DNA of 64,000 nucleotides from the NCBI RefSeq assembly GCF_033115175.1, contig NC_084832.1, positions 9,599,342 through 9,663,341 on the forward strand, in the 5' to 3' direction. Each line of letters opens with the position of its first letter. The stretch's first letter is position 1. This DNA comes from Lepus europaeus (Eukaryota; Chordata; Mammalia; Lagomorpha; Leporidae). The notes beneath the pieces were generated by a model that did not search any database, had not been told where the DNA came from, and saw nothing but the letters and a program-made list of their open reading frames with translations. A program made the position numbers and the translations under genes. Below, piece by piece: positions 62,438 to 64,000 of the stretch.

Positions 62438-63279
62438 ATAAGGCCTTCAGAACCTAACATGCTATAATGAACATAGGATATTTAATACAGACAACGTGAT
62501 AAAGATAAGAACAATGAATTCTTTTTGGTTACTTTCAAATTCTTTAAAAAGCATTGATATACCAAATCAGTGGAAAATGAACAAAAGAAATGCTGACATT
62601 GGGAGAGTTATCTAAGCTGTCTTTTATAATAAGCAAATTGAAAGAGCAACGGGAAGACATCCAAATAACTTACACAGCACCTGTCAAAGTCCAGGGCTGA
62701 CTTATCTAAAGAAAGCAATTTGATCAATTTCTACACTGAAGAGCTTCAATAAAGCCATTTGAAATGCCTAAATATATGCTTATTGTGACTCACTTTATAC
62801 CTCTCTGTTTTGCAGACAGTGGCATGTGAGGTAACTTCACAGGTTCAATGACCAAAAGGCTAAGTGTCTTGGAAACACTTTGTCCTTTACCTCATTTATA
62901 CTGGAGGATGTAAAAACAGAATAGGTTGGGGAGAGGGTACTCATAAATCATACACATATTTTCCTAAAGAAAAAAGTAAGGAAAAAGAGGTACCATTTTA
63001 TGCATTGTCTTCCTCCCAATTCTCCATTCAGACATTTCTGCTCAAGGATTTAAATTGACTTAAGAGCAACATGCACTCATATTTTCTCTTGGCATTTGTT
63101 TGTCTTAAAATTTCTTCTGTTTCCTATTCCTTCAATTGAGATTGCCATATTTAGCAGCCAGAAACACAGGACATCTAGATAAGCTTTAATTTCAAATAAA
63201 TAATGAATAATTTTTACGAAAAGTGTATTTCATGCAATATTTGGGATATAATTATTTTTAAAATGATTCATTAGCTATC
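62438..63279. other. Unassigned intergenic sequence
   Basis: No gene or recognised repeat. Confidence 0.45.
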
Positions 63280-63472
63280 TGAAATTCAGTAACAACAGTA
63301 AAACCAGTCAGTCTCAGCCCCATCTGCCTGTAGAAGCCAACCCCAGGAGCATCATAAATACCCTTAGACTGTGAGCCCTCTGTGGCTTCGTTTCTTTTCA
63401 CCAGCTCCTCCTGCTCCTGGGAGCTTTTTGTCTGCCTAATAAAGCTTTGCTCCTCTTCTCAACAGGATTTCA
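63280..63472 (+). repeat. Possible LTR 3'-part
   Basis: A CT-rich stretch ends GTCTGCCTAATAAAGCTTTG followed by CTCCTCTTCTCAACAGG, which resembles the polyadenylation-signal-to-U5 part of many LTRs. No matching U3 or terminal TG was identified. Confidence 0.3.
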
Positions 63473-64000
63473 AAAAAAAGGGCATTTTAGATGGAATTTT
63501 TTAATGCCAAGGCTAGCTGGAATGGGGGTGCACCTGGGCTGTCAGTGCTGGGTACCACATCCTATCTGAACATGCAGGCAAGAGGCTGTGAAATGAAGAA
63601 GTCTGATTAGGGGAAAAGTTAATGTTCAAGATGAAGTTTATTTGGTCTCTTATCTCCAGGGTCTTATTTAGTCTTACTTCTCAGGGCCCCTCTCATTATC
63701 CTCCAGCAATTTTGTGGGACATTGAGCATAAAACAAAGAGCTGAACAACTGAAAGACAGAAGTTGGTCTTGGAGGTAGGCAATAATGATGCAGGGTACCA
63801 CCTGTCATGAGAAACAGAGATGCACAGAGAACCTTGGAAGTTCCCTGTAATAGCCTCCATGTAGAGCTGCTGGCTCTCAATCCTTCTCATCCCCTACCTA
63901 ATTGCACCATATGTCCACACTTGGGCCTACATCTCTTCCTTCTCAACTCTCCTGATGCAGAACTTGGCTTATAGTTTGCTTTATAATTTCTCCCACCTTT
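63473..64000. other. Unassigned intergenic sequence
   Basis: No gene or recognised repeat. Short antisense frames near 63674-63890 carry no known domain. Confidence 0.45.

Overview
This window is vertebrate nuclear DNA, almost certainly lagomorph and most probably European rabbit (Oryctolagus cuniculus). The main evidence is about 18 copies or fragments of a tRNA-derived SINE with the rabbit C-repeat (CSINE) layout: a GC-rich head with RNA polymerase III A- and B-box-like sequence, a body with GGCCATTGGAGGGTGAACCAA or close variants, a (TCTC)n stretch, and a TGTCCACTCTGCCTGTC-type end followed by an A tail. The L1 elements belong to one closely related set. No functional host gene was found. 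Every long open reading frame lies in, or is antisense to, a retroelement or processed pseudogene, so the window reads as intergenic, or possibly deep intronic, repeat-dense DNA.

Layout. 0-1.6 kb: two young CSINEs and an unassigned GC-rich stretch. 1.6-6.7 kb: composite element copy 1, with an L1 5' UTR and ORF1, a 2.65-kb non-L1 segment with retrovirus-like gag and protease remnants, and an L1 3' UTR; there is no ORF2. 6.9-9.9 kb: MIR, CSINEs and a head-to-head (twin-primed) old L1. 11.6-12.9 kb: a RAN processed pseudogene split by a CSINE. 14.2-15.8 kb: an internally deleted L1. 16-24 kb: old L1 debris, CSINEs and unassigned DNA. 24.2-26.6 kb: an old L1 with a GGAAA expansion and a displaced 3' UTR segment. 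28-29.8 kb: MLT1-like LTR, CSINEs and a tiny L1. 32.5-44.2 kb: L2-like, CSINE, MaLR-like and L1 fragments. 45.0 kb: a PSMB3 processed pseudogene. 46.2-51.2 kb: composite element copy 2, inserted into a MIR with a 16-bp target-site duplication. 52-53.5 kb: L2-like and MaLR LTR. 53.9-62.4 kb: a near full-length antisense L1 carrying a nested L1 and a nested CSINE. 62.4-64 kb: mostly unassigned.

How the parts relate. The CSINEs, composite elements, deleted L1 and processed pseudogenes all have the structure expected of L1 target-primed reverse transcription: A-rich tails, variable 5' truncation and, where visible, 11-17 bp target-site duplications. None of the L1 copies here encodes an intact ORF2 protein, so mobilisation must have come from source elements elsewhere. 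The best candidate for an undescribed system is the pair of colinear 5-kb L1/retrovirus composites. They look like a non-autonomous, half-L1-like family that kept L1 ends and ORF1 and replaced ORF2 with a retrovirus-derived cargo. All homology statements are by eye; no database search was run.
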